Source: Spirochaetales bacterium (GTDB lineage Bacteria; Spirochaetota; Spirochaetia; SZUA-6; DRHE01). From it: a DNA stretch of 8,104 nt. Below the pieces are notes generated by a model that saw nothing but the letters and a program-made list of their open reading frames with translations, did no database searches and was not told where the DNA came from. Position 1 is the first letter of the stretch; the number at the start of each line of letters is the position of its first letter. This document shows, piece by piece, positions 1 to 6,747 of this stretch. The DNA lies in assembly GCA_011049745.1 (NCBI GenBank), contig DRHE01000048.1, positions 1 through 8,104 on the forward strand. Direction: 5' to 3'. A program made the translations under genes and the position numbers.

Positions 1-60
1 AAGGAACACGGCGGCGATATACGATTTAAGATGTATCAGGAGTGTAAAATTGAAAACTGA
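1..60 (+). CDS. Possible 3' end of an upstream gene (partial)
   Basis: Reading from base 1, this frame stays open for 19 codons and stops with TGA at 58-60, giving a C-terminal tail that ends in QECKIEN. It would overlap the TTG start of the next gene by 11 bases, which suits the tight packing seen downstream. A competing reading is the frame from base 3, which ends with TAA at 27-29 and would leave a 20-base gap. The piece is too short to assign a family, and which frame is really coding cannot be settled from this window. Confidence 0.3.
   Translation, partial: KEHGGDIRFKMYQECKIEN
38..42 (+). promoter_or_regulatory. Ribosome binding site supporting a TTG start
   Basis: AGGAG sits seven bases before the TTG at 50. 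There is no in-frame ATG or GTG nearby that gives a better start, and the protein begins directly with the first strand of its Hsp70-like domain, so the TTG is accepted. Confidence 0.65.
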
Positions 61-964
61 AACTATTGGAATAAAGGTTGCCGACGGTACTATTTATCCG
101 GTAATTGAAGAAGGTTATTCGGGGCAGAAGAAACTGATTTTAACTACAGTCCGCGATAATCAGACTGCAGTGCAGATCGATCTCTATAAAGGTGGGGGAG
201 AGAAAGCCGAGCAGGGTAATTATGTAGGCACTCTGGTTATTGAAAACATACCGCCCTCGCCCAAGGGGAACCCTGAGGTGGAAGTTGTACTGGGTGTCGA
301 TGACAGTGGAAATCTTAATGCCCGGGCAAGTGATATTCTAACCGGGGAACGGCAGAGCCTTTCAGTCAGCCTGGAATCTTTATCTCCCCAGGGGAGTTAT
401 GATATTCCTGAATTTGCCTTTGATGAAGAGCTTCCTGAAAGCCAGGAAAGTGAGAGTGTGAATGACTTCGAGCAGGAGCTGCTTACCGGAGAAACCTATC
501 CGATCGTTGACTCTGACCGCCGGCGCGAGTATATAGAGAGAAAGAAGAGAAACCCCCTGTTTTTGATTGGTTTTGTGGTGCTCTGTTTGTTCCTGATCGC
601 GGTTCTGGCCTTCTTTATCTACAAGGGGCTGCAAGGCACAGGAGTACCGGGTCTCCGGGGCGGTAGCGTAGGCGAGCTGCCGGCTGGAAATAATGGGGGG
701 AAAGCGGCTGAACCGCCGCCTCCTGCAGAAGAAAAAACCGAAACGACTGAAGAGAAAGCTGTGGAGCAAAGCGCTCCAGGCCAGCGAAGCTCGCCCACCC
801 GGCCCGGCGTGTGGTATAAAATCAAGCGGGGAGATACCCTCTGGGATATTTCAGGGACTTACTATCGCAATCCGTGGCTTTTTCCCAAAATTGCCAGGGA
901 AAACCGAATAATGAACCCGGATATTATATTTGCTGATCAGAAGATATTCATTCCTGAGAATTAG
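50..964 (+). CDS. Membrane protein with cytoplasmic Hsp70 substrate-binding-like domain and periplasmic LysM domain
   Basis: The 304-residue protein has three parts. Residues 1-110 resemble the beta-sandwich substrate-binding domain of DnaK/Hsp70: DNQTAVQIDLYKG (36-48) matches the DnaK segment DNQSAVTIHVLQG, and NIPPSPKGNPEVEV (66-79) matches its NPAPRG-type loop. No Hsp70 ATPase domain is present. An acidic stretch and a basic cluster (157-167) precede one transmembrane helix at about 169-192, which predicts a cytoplasmic N-terminus. A Gly/Pro/Glu-rich linker then leads to a C-terminal LysM domain (254-304, with KRGDTLWDIS), the usual peptidoglycan-binding module. The gene is followed by an overlapping lytic transglycosylase gene, so a role in coupling a cytoplasmic partner to the cell wall is likely. 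The domain calls are strong. The cellular function, and whether the Hsp70-like domain binds peptides, are unknown. Confidence 0.85.
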   Translation: MKTETIGIKVADGTIYPVIEEGYSGQKKLILTTVRDNQTAVQIDLYKGGGEKAEQGNYVGTLVIENIPPSPKGNPEVEVVLGVDDSGNLNARASDILTGERQSLSVSLESLSPQGSYDIPEFAFDEELPESQESESVNDFEQELLTGETYPIVDSDRRREYIERKKRNPLFLIGFVVLCLFLIAVLAFFIYKGLQGTGVPGLRGGSVGELPAGNNGGKAAEPPPPAEEKTETTEEKAVEQSAPGQRSSPTRPGVWYKIKRGDTLWDISGTYYRNPWLFPKIARENRIMNPDIIFADQKIFIPEN

Positions 965-3131
965 TTTAATACTATACATAACCCTCTTTACTCTTATCAA
1001 CTGCAACAGCAATGACCAGATGCTCTGGGGTAGGAAACTGCCGGAAACCCGACTTTTAATCAACAGAGCGGACTTTTCCTTTCTGCGCCATATTGATTTT
1101 GAAAAGGAGAAGCTCTCTGAAGTATTGAAGCTGGGCCGGGAAGCCCCCTATTACTTCCACTTCATTTTCAAGGAATTGGGGCTGCGCTCCATTGCCGGTG
1201 ACATGGCGCAGCTGGCCTGGAAGCGGGGTAAGGGATATCTAAAGGAAGAGGCCGGTCTGCTCCTGCTTGCGGAGGCGGCCGCGCGGGAAGAATATCAGTT
1301 TTTAGAAGAGCTGGCCGGGAAGTATCTTACTCTCTTCGAAGGATTCAAACATATTTACCAGGCAAAGCGTTTTCTGGTCGAAGCACTTTACTGGCAGCAA
1401 AGGGATGAAGAGGTGCTGGAGTTGCTGGAGGAACTCAAAACTTTCGATTCCCTTGCCTATGGTGCTGACCCGGAGCTGTTCTTCTTTCAAGCTGTCTCTT
1501 CCTGCAGGCTCGCTTTGGCCGGCTGGGAGGATCTCTTTATTTCTCTCATTTCAATTGCGCCTGCTTCTTCCATTCACCAGAGGGCTCTTTCCTTTCTGAG
1601 ATTGAATAACAGGCAGTTGAAGTTCTCTCCTGAGATCTTCTCTTTCTTGAAAACCAGGGTGCTGCTCTATTCAGGTAAGGAGAAAGAAGCCGTGGATATT
1701 CTAACGGAGAAGCTTGCCGCTATTGACCCCGAAGTGCTTAAAGATCTCTTTCCGGAATTAAGCAATGCCTATTTTGCAGCTAACCGGCTCAGGCAGGGAT
1801 TTGAGTTTTTCTTAAGAATTGCCGCTAAGCTGACAGGAGAGAGCAGGCTGGGGGCTCTTGAAATGGCCGCGAGGCTTCTAAGGAAGGCGGGAGATCACAA
1901 CCAGGCTGCGGCGATGTTGGCCGAGGTGGTTGAGCTGACATCAGAGAGCAGCCGGAAGGACCGGGCCATCTGGTATCTTCTGGATATGAGTCTCGCTAAA
2001 AGCCCTGGAAGGATCCTGGCTGTTCTTTCCCAATATGCCCCGCTCTGGCAGCAGGGTGATTACTTTGATGATATTCTCGGAAAACTGATCAGCCGCTGGG
2101 TGGCCGGGAGAAACTGGATTAATTTAAGCGGGTTATACCGGTCGTTAAACCACGTGGCTTCGGGCAATATTCAGGCCCGTTTAGCCTTTATTCTGGCCAG
2201 GGCGCAAACCTATGGCTACCTGCCGTCCGATCCAGGGGTTAAGGAGAGAGTAGAACTGCTTGAAGAAGCCGCAGCGCGCAATCCAGCCGGTTACTATGGC
2301 ATGATTGCGGCGGTGCTGCTCGGTAAAGGGACAATTGTCGGGCTGAAACCGGCCGAGCAGGAAAAAAAGGATAGCCTGCTTGAGGATTCTCTTAGCGGTC
2401 CGGAGGAGCTGGCTGCAGGGTTTTTCCGCTTCGGTCTGCCGCTCTATGGCTACCGGATTGTCAGGAAGCACAGGGATTCCTTTTCCCCGGCTAATATCCT
2501 GGGGGCGGCTGAAGAACTAAACCGGGCAGGCCTTTTCCTGGAATCTATCCGATTAATGAATCTCTATAAATCCAGGCTGGAAAGTATGGGATGGAGTATA
2601 TTAACTCCGCAGGCTCACCAGTTTCTCTATCCCACGGCCTTTATTACGGATATTGCTGAACTCTCCCGGAGCGAGGGCTTTCCGGCAGCGGTGTTCCTGG
2701 CCCTGGTGCGGGAGGAGAGCCACTTTGATGCGAATATTGTTTCCCGGACCGGCGCTGTGGGTCTTGCCCAGCTGATGGCGCCAACTGCGAATGACATGGC
2801 CCGCCTGCTGAAAATTAAAAATCCTGATTTGCGCGATCCCCACACCAACCTGGTTCTTGGCGCTGAACATTTCGGCAGGCTGTTGAAGAGGCTGAAAAGT
2901 ATTCCCAAAGCCCTTCTGGCTTATAATGCGGGTCTGTCACGGCTGCGGCGGTGGGAACGAGCCTTCGGCGATCTTCCCATTGAGCTGTTGATAGAGGCTC
3001 TACCTTATCAGGAGAGCCGTCATTATCTGCGTAAGATACTTATATCATCCATCTATTATAGCTATCTTTACCGCGGAGTATCCCCCGAAGAGACGGTAAG
3101 ACTCTTTTTCCCCGAAGCCTTTAAAGAATAG
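930..3131 (+). CDS. Lipoprotein lytic transglycosylase, SLT domain with long alpha-helical N-terminal region
   Basis: This is a 733-residue peptidoglycan lyase of the soluble lytic transglycosylase (Slt70/MltC-type SLT) superfamily, expected to cleave the MurNAc-GlcNAc bond to form 1,6-anhydroMurNAc in the periplasm. The N-terminus is a lipoprotein signal ending in LINC, with Cys25 as the acylated residue; Asn before Cys is unusual for the classic lipobox but fits relaxed spirochaetal ones. Residues 30-560 are helix-rich and resemble TPR or superhelical repeats, like the Slt70 ring. The SLT domain spans about 567-720: REES gives catalytic Glu596, followed by GLAQLMAPTA (611-620) and AYNAG (664-668). 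The TTG start at 930 lies 35 bases inside the preceding gene; a CTG at 954 would also leave an intact signal peptide (MRISLILY...), so the exact start is uncertain. The overlap suggests translational coupling. uppP begins eight bases after its stop. Confidence 0.9.
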   Translation: MLIRRYSFLRISLILYITLFTLINCNSNDQMLWGRKLPETRLLINRADFSFLRHIDFEKEKLSEVLKLGREAPYYFHFIFKELGLRSIAGDMAQLAWKRGKGYLKEEAGLLLLAEAAAREEYQFLEELAGKYLTLFEGFKHIYQAKRFLVEALYWQQRDEEVLELLEELKTFDSLAYGADPELFFFQAVSSCRLALAGWEDLFISLISIAPASSIHQRALSFLRLNNRQLKFSPEIFSFLKTRVLLYSGKEKEAVDILTEKLAAIDPEVLKDLFPELSNAYFAANRLRQGFEFFLRIAAKLTGESRLGALEMAARLLRKAGDHNQAAAMLAEVVELTSESSRKDRAIWYLLDMSLAKSPGRILAVLSQYAPLWQQGDYFDDILGKLISRWVAGRNWINLSGLYRSLNHVASGNIQARLAFILARAQTYGYLPSDPGVKERVELLEEAAARNPAGYYGMIAAVLLGKGTIVGLKPAEQEKKDSLLEDSLSGPEELAAGFFRFGLPLYGYRIVRKHRDSFSPANILGAAEELNRAGLFLESIRLMNLYKSRLESMGWSILTPQAHQFLYPTAFITDIAELSRSEGFPAAVFLALVREESHFDANIVSRTGAVGLAQLMAPTANDMARLLKIKNPDLRDPHTNLVLGAEHFGRLLKRLKSIPKALLAYNAGLSRLRRWERAFGDLPIELLIEALPYQESRHYLRKILISSIYYSYLYRGVSPEETVRLFFPEAFKE

Positions 3132-3139
3132 GATGTATT

Positions 3140-3940
3140 ATGAGTATTTTTGAATCGATCTTTTTAGGTGCCGTACAGGGTGTCACTGAATTCATCCCGG
3201 TTTCCAGTTCCGGTCACCTGATCGTATTGCGCAATTTTATCGGATTAAAGGAGATACCCCTGCTCTTTGATATTCTATTGCACTTTTCCACCCTGCTGGT
3301 GGTGATTATAATATTCAGAAGCAGAATAGCGCAGCTTTTTATTACTCTCTACAGATTGCTCCGCTTAAGAGGTGCGGCCGAAGAGCGGGAAAACCGTAAA
3401 ATTATTTTTCTGATCCTGTTAGCTACTGTGGCAACCGCGGTTGTGGGGTTTCTGATTTTGCCGCTGGAGGATTTTCTGATCGGCTCACCCCGTTTTGTCT
3501 CTATTCTTTTTATATTAACCGGGATTTTACTCTTTCTATCCCGCTTTTTCAAGGGAGAGCGGTCTTATCTGGAAATGAGCGCGGTTAAAGGAGCCTTTAT
3601 TGGTTTGGCTCAAGGGTTAGGGGTGCTGGCCGGTATATCACGCTCAGGAATAACCATCAGCGCCGCTCTGTTCTGCGGTCTTGATAGAAAGCGGGCAGGT
3701 GAGTTCTCTTTTCTCATAGCCATTCCCGCTATTCTGGGCGCCTTGATTCTGCAGATTAAGGATGTCGGTGATCTCTTTGCAGTTGTGAACCTGCCGGTGC
3801 TGCTGGCAGGCCTGATTTCTTCATTTGTAGTGGGCTTTTTTTCCCTGCTGCTGCTGCTGCGATTGATAAACAGGGGAAAAATCTATCTATTCTCCTACTA
3901 TCTTATACCTGTTGGCATATTAACTTTCCTGGCGCTTTAA
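3140..3940 (+). CDS. uppP: Undecaprenyl-diphosphatase (BacA/UppP family)
   Basis: This integral membrane phosphatase converts undecaprenyl diphosphate to undecaprenyl phosphate, recycling the lipid carrier for peptidoglycan and other envelope polymers; overproduction of family members gives bacitracin resistance. The 266-residue length is normal for the family. The first signature is at the N-terminus: Q13xxxE17, then PVSSSGH with His26. The second is AGISRSGIT (164-172) with Arg168; the first residue is Ala where many homologues have Pro (PGxSRSG). About seven to eight hydrophobic helices are visible. The ATG at 3140 is preceded by AGGAT (3130-3134), which overlaps the stop of the transglycosylase gene. 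Its position between a peptidoglycan lyase and ftsK fits a cell-wall and division operon. The identification is secure. Confidence 0.95.
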   Translation: MSIFESIFLGAVQGVTEFIPVSSSGHLIVLRNFIGLKEIPLLFDILLHFSTLLVVIIIFRSRIAQLFITLYRLLRLRGAAEERENRKIIFLILLATVATAVVGFLILPLEDFLIGSPRFVSILFILTGILLFLSRFFKGERSYLEMSAVKGAFIGLAQGLGVLAGISRSGITISAALFCGLDRKRAGEFSFLIAIPAILGALILQIKDVGDLFAVVNLPVLLAGLISSFVVGFFSLLLLLRLINRGKIYLFSYYLIPVGILTFLAL

Positions 3941-3972
3941 TTACCCGCTATACTTGTTCCGATAAAATCCTT

Positions 3973-3979
3973 AGGGGGG
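3973..3979 (+). promoter_or_regulatory. Ribosome binding site for ftsK
   Basis: The purine run AGGGGGG lies five bases before the TTG at 3985. It fixes the unusual start of ftsK, whose first membrane helix begins almost at once; the first in-frame ATG comes only around residue 121, inside the membrane region. The 44-base gap before ftsK shows no clear promoter or terminator. Confidence 0.55.
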
Positions 3980-3984
3980 TACTC

Positions 3985-6039
3985 TTGCGCAAAAATACCA
4001 TTAATTTTGCCTTTGTTTTTTCCGGCCTCTTCCTGGGGCTGGGATTGTTGATTTTTATTTCGCTGCTCTTCCATCTGCTCGGTTACAGTATACCGGGCAA
4101 AAGCTATTTTCTCTCCCTGCCCGGGGCCTTTCTCTTTTCAACCTTTTTGTGGGCCTCGTTTTTTGTGCCCCTCTATCTATTTGCTCTTGCTTATCTTCTG
4201 GCCTCCAGCATATTCAGGAAAGAGAATCTCATTCTTTTGACTCTACTGATCCTGCCCTTTGTCACCTCAAGCTTCTGGCTCCAGGTAGTCTTTTCCAGCC
4301 ACTTTTTAGTATCTCCGGCAGCCGGCTTTATTGTTGAAAGGCTGGGCATGATTTTCGGAGGAATAATACTCTTCCTGTTCCTGCTCCTGGAGCTGCTGCT
4401 GATTTTAAAAGTGAGGTCCCTGCTCTACCCCGGGCTGGATAAACCACCCGGCGGACTGCTCCTGCTCCCGGCTGCGCCGGAAAATGAGCAGCATAGTGAA
4501 GAGCTTTCTGATAGTAAGGCGCCACCGGCTATTATTGAGCCGGAGATTGAATTGTTGGAAGAAGGAAGCACAGAGGAACCTGTGGAGATGACTGAAGTCC
4601 CGCCTTCCGGCACTGCATATAAAGAGTACGGCCTGCCTGTGGAGGGGCTGCTCAAAGAGTATGCCAGCGGCGAATACTGGCAGATCGATGATAATACCAA
4701 AGAAGCCGCGGCCGTACTCAAACAAACCCTGGAGGAGTTCAAGATCAAGGCCGAGGTTACCGGTATCCGAAAAGGTCCGGTTATCACCATGTTCGAGATA
4801 CTGCCGGCGCCGGGGGTCAAGATATCCCGTATTGCTAATCTGGCGGATAATATCGCTCTGCGTCTGGCCGCCTCCAGGGTGAGAATTGTCGCGCCCATTC
4901 CCGGTAAGCAGGCGGTTGGTATCGAGGTGCCCAACCGGGAGCGGGCAATTGTCTCTTTCAGGGAGATGATCGTACTGGAGAGTTTTCAGAAAAATAATTT
5001 TGCCATACCGATTGTGCTTGGCAAGGATATAGCCGGCGAGCCCCAGATAGTGGATCTTACCCAGACACCCCACCTCCTGATTGCCGGCGCCACCGGTTCA
5101 GGAAAATCAGTTTGTGTAAACTCAATAATCTGCTCTATTCTCTACCGTCGCTCTCCTGAAGAGGTGCGTTTTCTATTGATCGATCCCAAAATTGTGGAGC
5201 TAAAATTCTATAATGACATTCCCCATCTTTTGACCCCGGTGGTTACTGATCCCAGAAAGGCTTTTCAAGCTCTACAATACTGCATTACTGAAATGGAAAG
5301 ACGCTACTCTCTGCTTGATAGTTTTGGTGTACGGGATATTCGTTCATTTAACCGTAAAGCTCTGAAGCAGAAAACAACGATCGGCAAGCTGCCCTACATA
5401 GTCATTGTGGTGGATGAATTCGCAGACCTGATGGCCACTACAGGCAAGGAGATGGAGGCCACCCTGGCAAGGCTGGCCGCCATGTCCCGCGCAGTGGGAC
5501 TGCACCTGGTGTTGGCTACACAGCGCCCTTCAATAGATGTAATTACCGGTTTGATCAAGGCAAATATTCCCACGCGCATCGCCTTTATGGTGGCCAGCAA
5601 ATTCGATTCCCGGATTATCATAGATTCCGTGGGCGCCGAGAAATTACTGGGACAGGGAGACATGCTCTTTTCCGCAGCCTGGGACCCGATGCCGGTGAGG
5701 ATGCAGGGAACCTATCTCGACGAGGATGAGGTGGAAGCCGTTACGGACGCGGCAAAGGCCCTTGGGCAGCCGGACTATATTGATGAAGAGATCTTTTTTG
5801 ATGATGATATAGAAGATTTTGTAGCCGGTGATTCCGAGGATCCGCTTATGGGTAAAGCCCTGGAGATCATAATAACCGCGGGTAAGGCTTCAGCCTCCTA
5901 TTTGCAGAGAAGGCTTAAAATCGGCTACAACAGGGCGGCGCGTATTATTGAAGAGATGGAGATGCGCGGAATTGTAGGACCTGCCAACGGCAGCAAACCC
6001 AGGGAGATCCTGCATGTTCCGGACCGCACCGGCGGTTAG
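3985..6039 (+). CDS. ftsK: DNA translocase FtsK/SpoIIIE, compact form
   Basis: This is a 684-residue membrane-anchored, ATP-driven double-stranded DNA pump that moves chromosome termini through the closing septum and normally assists XerCD dimer resolution. Four hydrophobic helices (about 8-33, 48-76, 81-104 and 117-143) anchor it. A short acidic, proline-containing linker (about 150-210) replaces the several-hundred-residue linker of E. coli FtsK, so overall size is nearer SpoIIIE. The motor follows: Walker A GATGSGKS (368-375, Lys374), Walker B VIVVDEFADL (473-482, Asp477/Glu478), and an LATQRPS segment typical of the family. The C-terminal residues, about 618-684, form the winged-helix gamma domain that reads orienting DNA motifs, so the protein is complete. 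The start is TTG with a strong purine-rich ribosome site. It is the last gene of the plus-strand cluster and ends 15 bases from the convergent toxin gene. Confidence 0.95.
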   Translation: MRKNTINFAFVFSGLFLGLGLLIFISLLFHLLGYSIPGKSYFLSLPGAFLFSTFLWASFFVPLYLFALAYLLASSIFRKENLILLTLLILPFVTSSFWLQVVFSSHFLVSPAAGFIVERLGMIFGGIILFLFLLLELLLILKVRSLLYPGLDKPPGGLLLLPAAPENEQHSEELSDSKAPPAIIEPEIELLEEGSTEEPVEMTEVPPSGTAYKEYGLPVEGLLKEYASGEYWQIDDNTKEAAAVLKQTLEEFKIKAEVTGIRKGPVITMFEILPAPGVKISRIANLADNIALRLAASRVRIVAPIPGKQAVGIEVPNRERAIVSFREMIVLESFQKNNFAIPIVLGKDIAGEPQIVDLTQTPHLLIAGATGSGKSVCVNSIICSILYRRSPEEVRFLLIDPKIVELKFYNDIPHLLTPVVTDPRKAFQALQYCITEMERRYSLLDSFGVRDIRSFNRKALKQKTTIGKLPYIVIVVDEFADLMATTGKEMEATLARLAAMSRAVGLHLVLATQRPSIDVITGLIKANIPTRIAFMVASKFDSRIIIDSVGAEKLLGQGDMLFSAAWDPMPVRMQGTYLDEDEVEAVTDAAKALGQPDYIDEEIFFDDDIEDFVAGDSEDPLMGKALEIIITAGKASASYLQRRLKIGYNRAARIIEEMEMRGIVGPANGSKPREILHVPDRTGG

Positions 6040-6054
6040 GCTTAAAAAGCCCAA

Positions 6055-6405
6055 TTACCTGCGAGCAAATTTAACTTGTGTTTCTGTAACCGTAACAAAA
6101 CTGTCAATTAATTGATCAGCGTAGCCTTCGAGTAATTGCCGGATGATCTCAATCTTGTTGATAGACCGTTCATCGTCTAACCTCAAAAGAACTACCCCAT
6201 TGTGCTGGTGTCGCTCGCGATATATTTTTTCCCCAAAATCTTTATCGTTTGTGATTAGTATCCAACTCTCGGTAAATGCTTTATGGATGATAGCATTGTC
6301 TTCCATTCCACGTGCTTCTTCGTACACGCTGAAGACATCATGTCCCTGCTTCCGTAACCAATGTGCTACGAAGGGGCCGGTGCATTCATCCACAATAAAA
6401 CGCAT
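6055..6405 (-). CDS. DUF5615 PIN-like protein, probable toxin of a type II toxin-antitoxin pair
   Basis: The 116-residue protein matches the DUF5615 (PF18480) pattern, a short PIN-like nuclease fold often found beside DUF433 proteins. Visible features are the first strand with acidic pair Asp6-Glu7 (FIVDE), a second acidic pair Glu35-Asp36 in a helix, the family's ITNDKDFGE segment (51-59, Asp54 and Asp56), and the core strand VVLLRL (71-76). The acidic residues are placed as expected for metal binding in PIN folds, so RNA cleavage is a reasonable but unproven activity. Its ATG follows directly on the stop of the antitoxin-like gene (TAAATG), indicating coupled translation with antitoxin first. 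The family call is strong; toxicity is inferred from gene pairing. Confidence 0.85.
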   Translation of the reverse strand: MRFIVDECTGPFVAHWLRKQGHDVFSVYEEARGMEDNAIIHKAFTESWILITNDKDFGEKIYRERHQHNGVVLLRLDDERSINKIEIIRQLLEGYADQLIDSFVTVTETQVKFARR

Positions 6406-6654
6406 TTAAGCAGGCTCTATTGCCAATGGACCAAATACCATACTTTCCAAGGATTTAGTTGCGAATAACAAACTTGCTTGAATGTCTTCTTGATTTAGTC
6501 CTTTGTATTCTTCAAGAATATCATTTACTGTTGCACCATGTGCCAGCAAATTCAGGATATATTCCACAGTCAGGCGTGTGCCCTTGATTACAGGTTTCCC
6601 AACCATTACTTCAGGGTTAAGACCAATTCTTTTCAGCAATTGTTTGTCTTCCAT
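6406..6654 (-). CDS. DUF433 protein, probable antitoxin
   Basis: The 82-residue protein is almost entirely a DUF433 (PF04255) domain, a small helix-turn-helix-like fold found in VapB-type antitoxins. The signature GKPVIKGTRLTV lies at residues 19-30, followed by a helix pair (EYILNLLAHGATVNDILEEY) and the typical LNQEDIQASLLFA helix. Family members usually precede a DUF5615 or PIN-type gene, exactly as here. By analogy it should neutralise the downstream PIN-like protein and repress its own promoter; neither is shown by sequence. It starts at ATG 6654, with AAGGAGG nine to fifteen bases upstream. The pair sits between ftsK and the FecR-like gene, and its AT-richer composition compared with ftsK is consistent with acquisition. 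Confidence 0.85.
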   Translation of the reverse strand: MEDKQLLKRIGLNPEVMVGKPVIKGTRLTVEYILNLLAHGATVNDILEEYKGLNQEDIQASLLFATKSLESMVFGPLAIEPA

Positions 6655-6662
6655 TGCTTTAA

Positions 6663-6680
6663 CCTCCTTCTATTATTATA
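6663..6680 (-). promoter_or_regulatory. Strong Shine-Dalgarno and candidate -10 box of the toxin-antitoxin pair
   Basis: On the minus strand, AAGGAGG (6663-6669) is a full Shine-Dalgarno sequence for the ATG at 6654. A perfect TATAAT (6675-6680) lies five bases upstream of it. No good -35 box is found at 16-18 bases, and a start site about seven bases past this hexamer would put the ribosome site at the very 5' end of the message. The ribosome site is firm; the promoter is tentative. The remaining bases to 6747 show no clear terminator for the FecR-like gene, so read-through from it is possible. Confidence 0.4.
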
Positions 6681-6747
6681 CACTTTTTAATCAAGTTATA
6701 GCTACAACCGGGATTTTTTCCTGAAGTTCTGCTCGTATCGCATCCCT

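Noticed and set aside
2601..2908. Two minus-strand frames opposite the SLT domain
   Set aside because: Both are shadows of the conserved catalytic domain on the plus strand and have no recognisable protein features.
3844..3862. CTG triplet run in uppP
   Set aside because: It simply encodes a leucine run in a membrane helix; a slippage switch is not supported by such a short in-frame triplet run.
4405..5073. Long open minus-strand frame (222 codons) opposite ftsK
   Set aside because: It lies wholly antisense to well-supported ftsK codons, shows no domain, and a second overlapping minus frame at 4425-4934 is open too, as expected from codon bias of the real gene.
6039..6051. GGCTTAAAAAGCC hairpin between ftsK and the toxin gene
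   Set aside because: It has a perfect five-base stem but only a three-base loop, and no T tract follows on either strand, so it is too weak to call a terminator.
6710..6745. Search for a terminator after the FecR-like gene
   Set aside because: GGGAT and ATCCC can pair only across a large loop, without a following T run on the minus strand.
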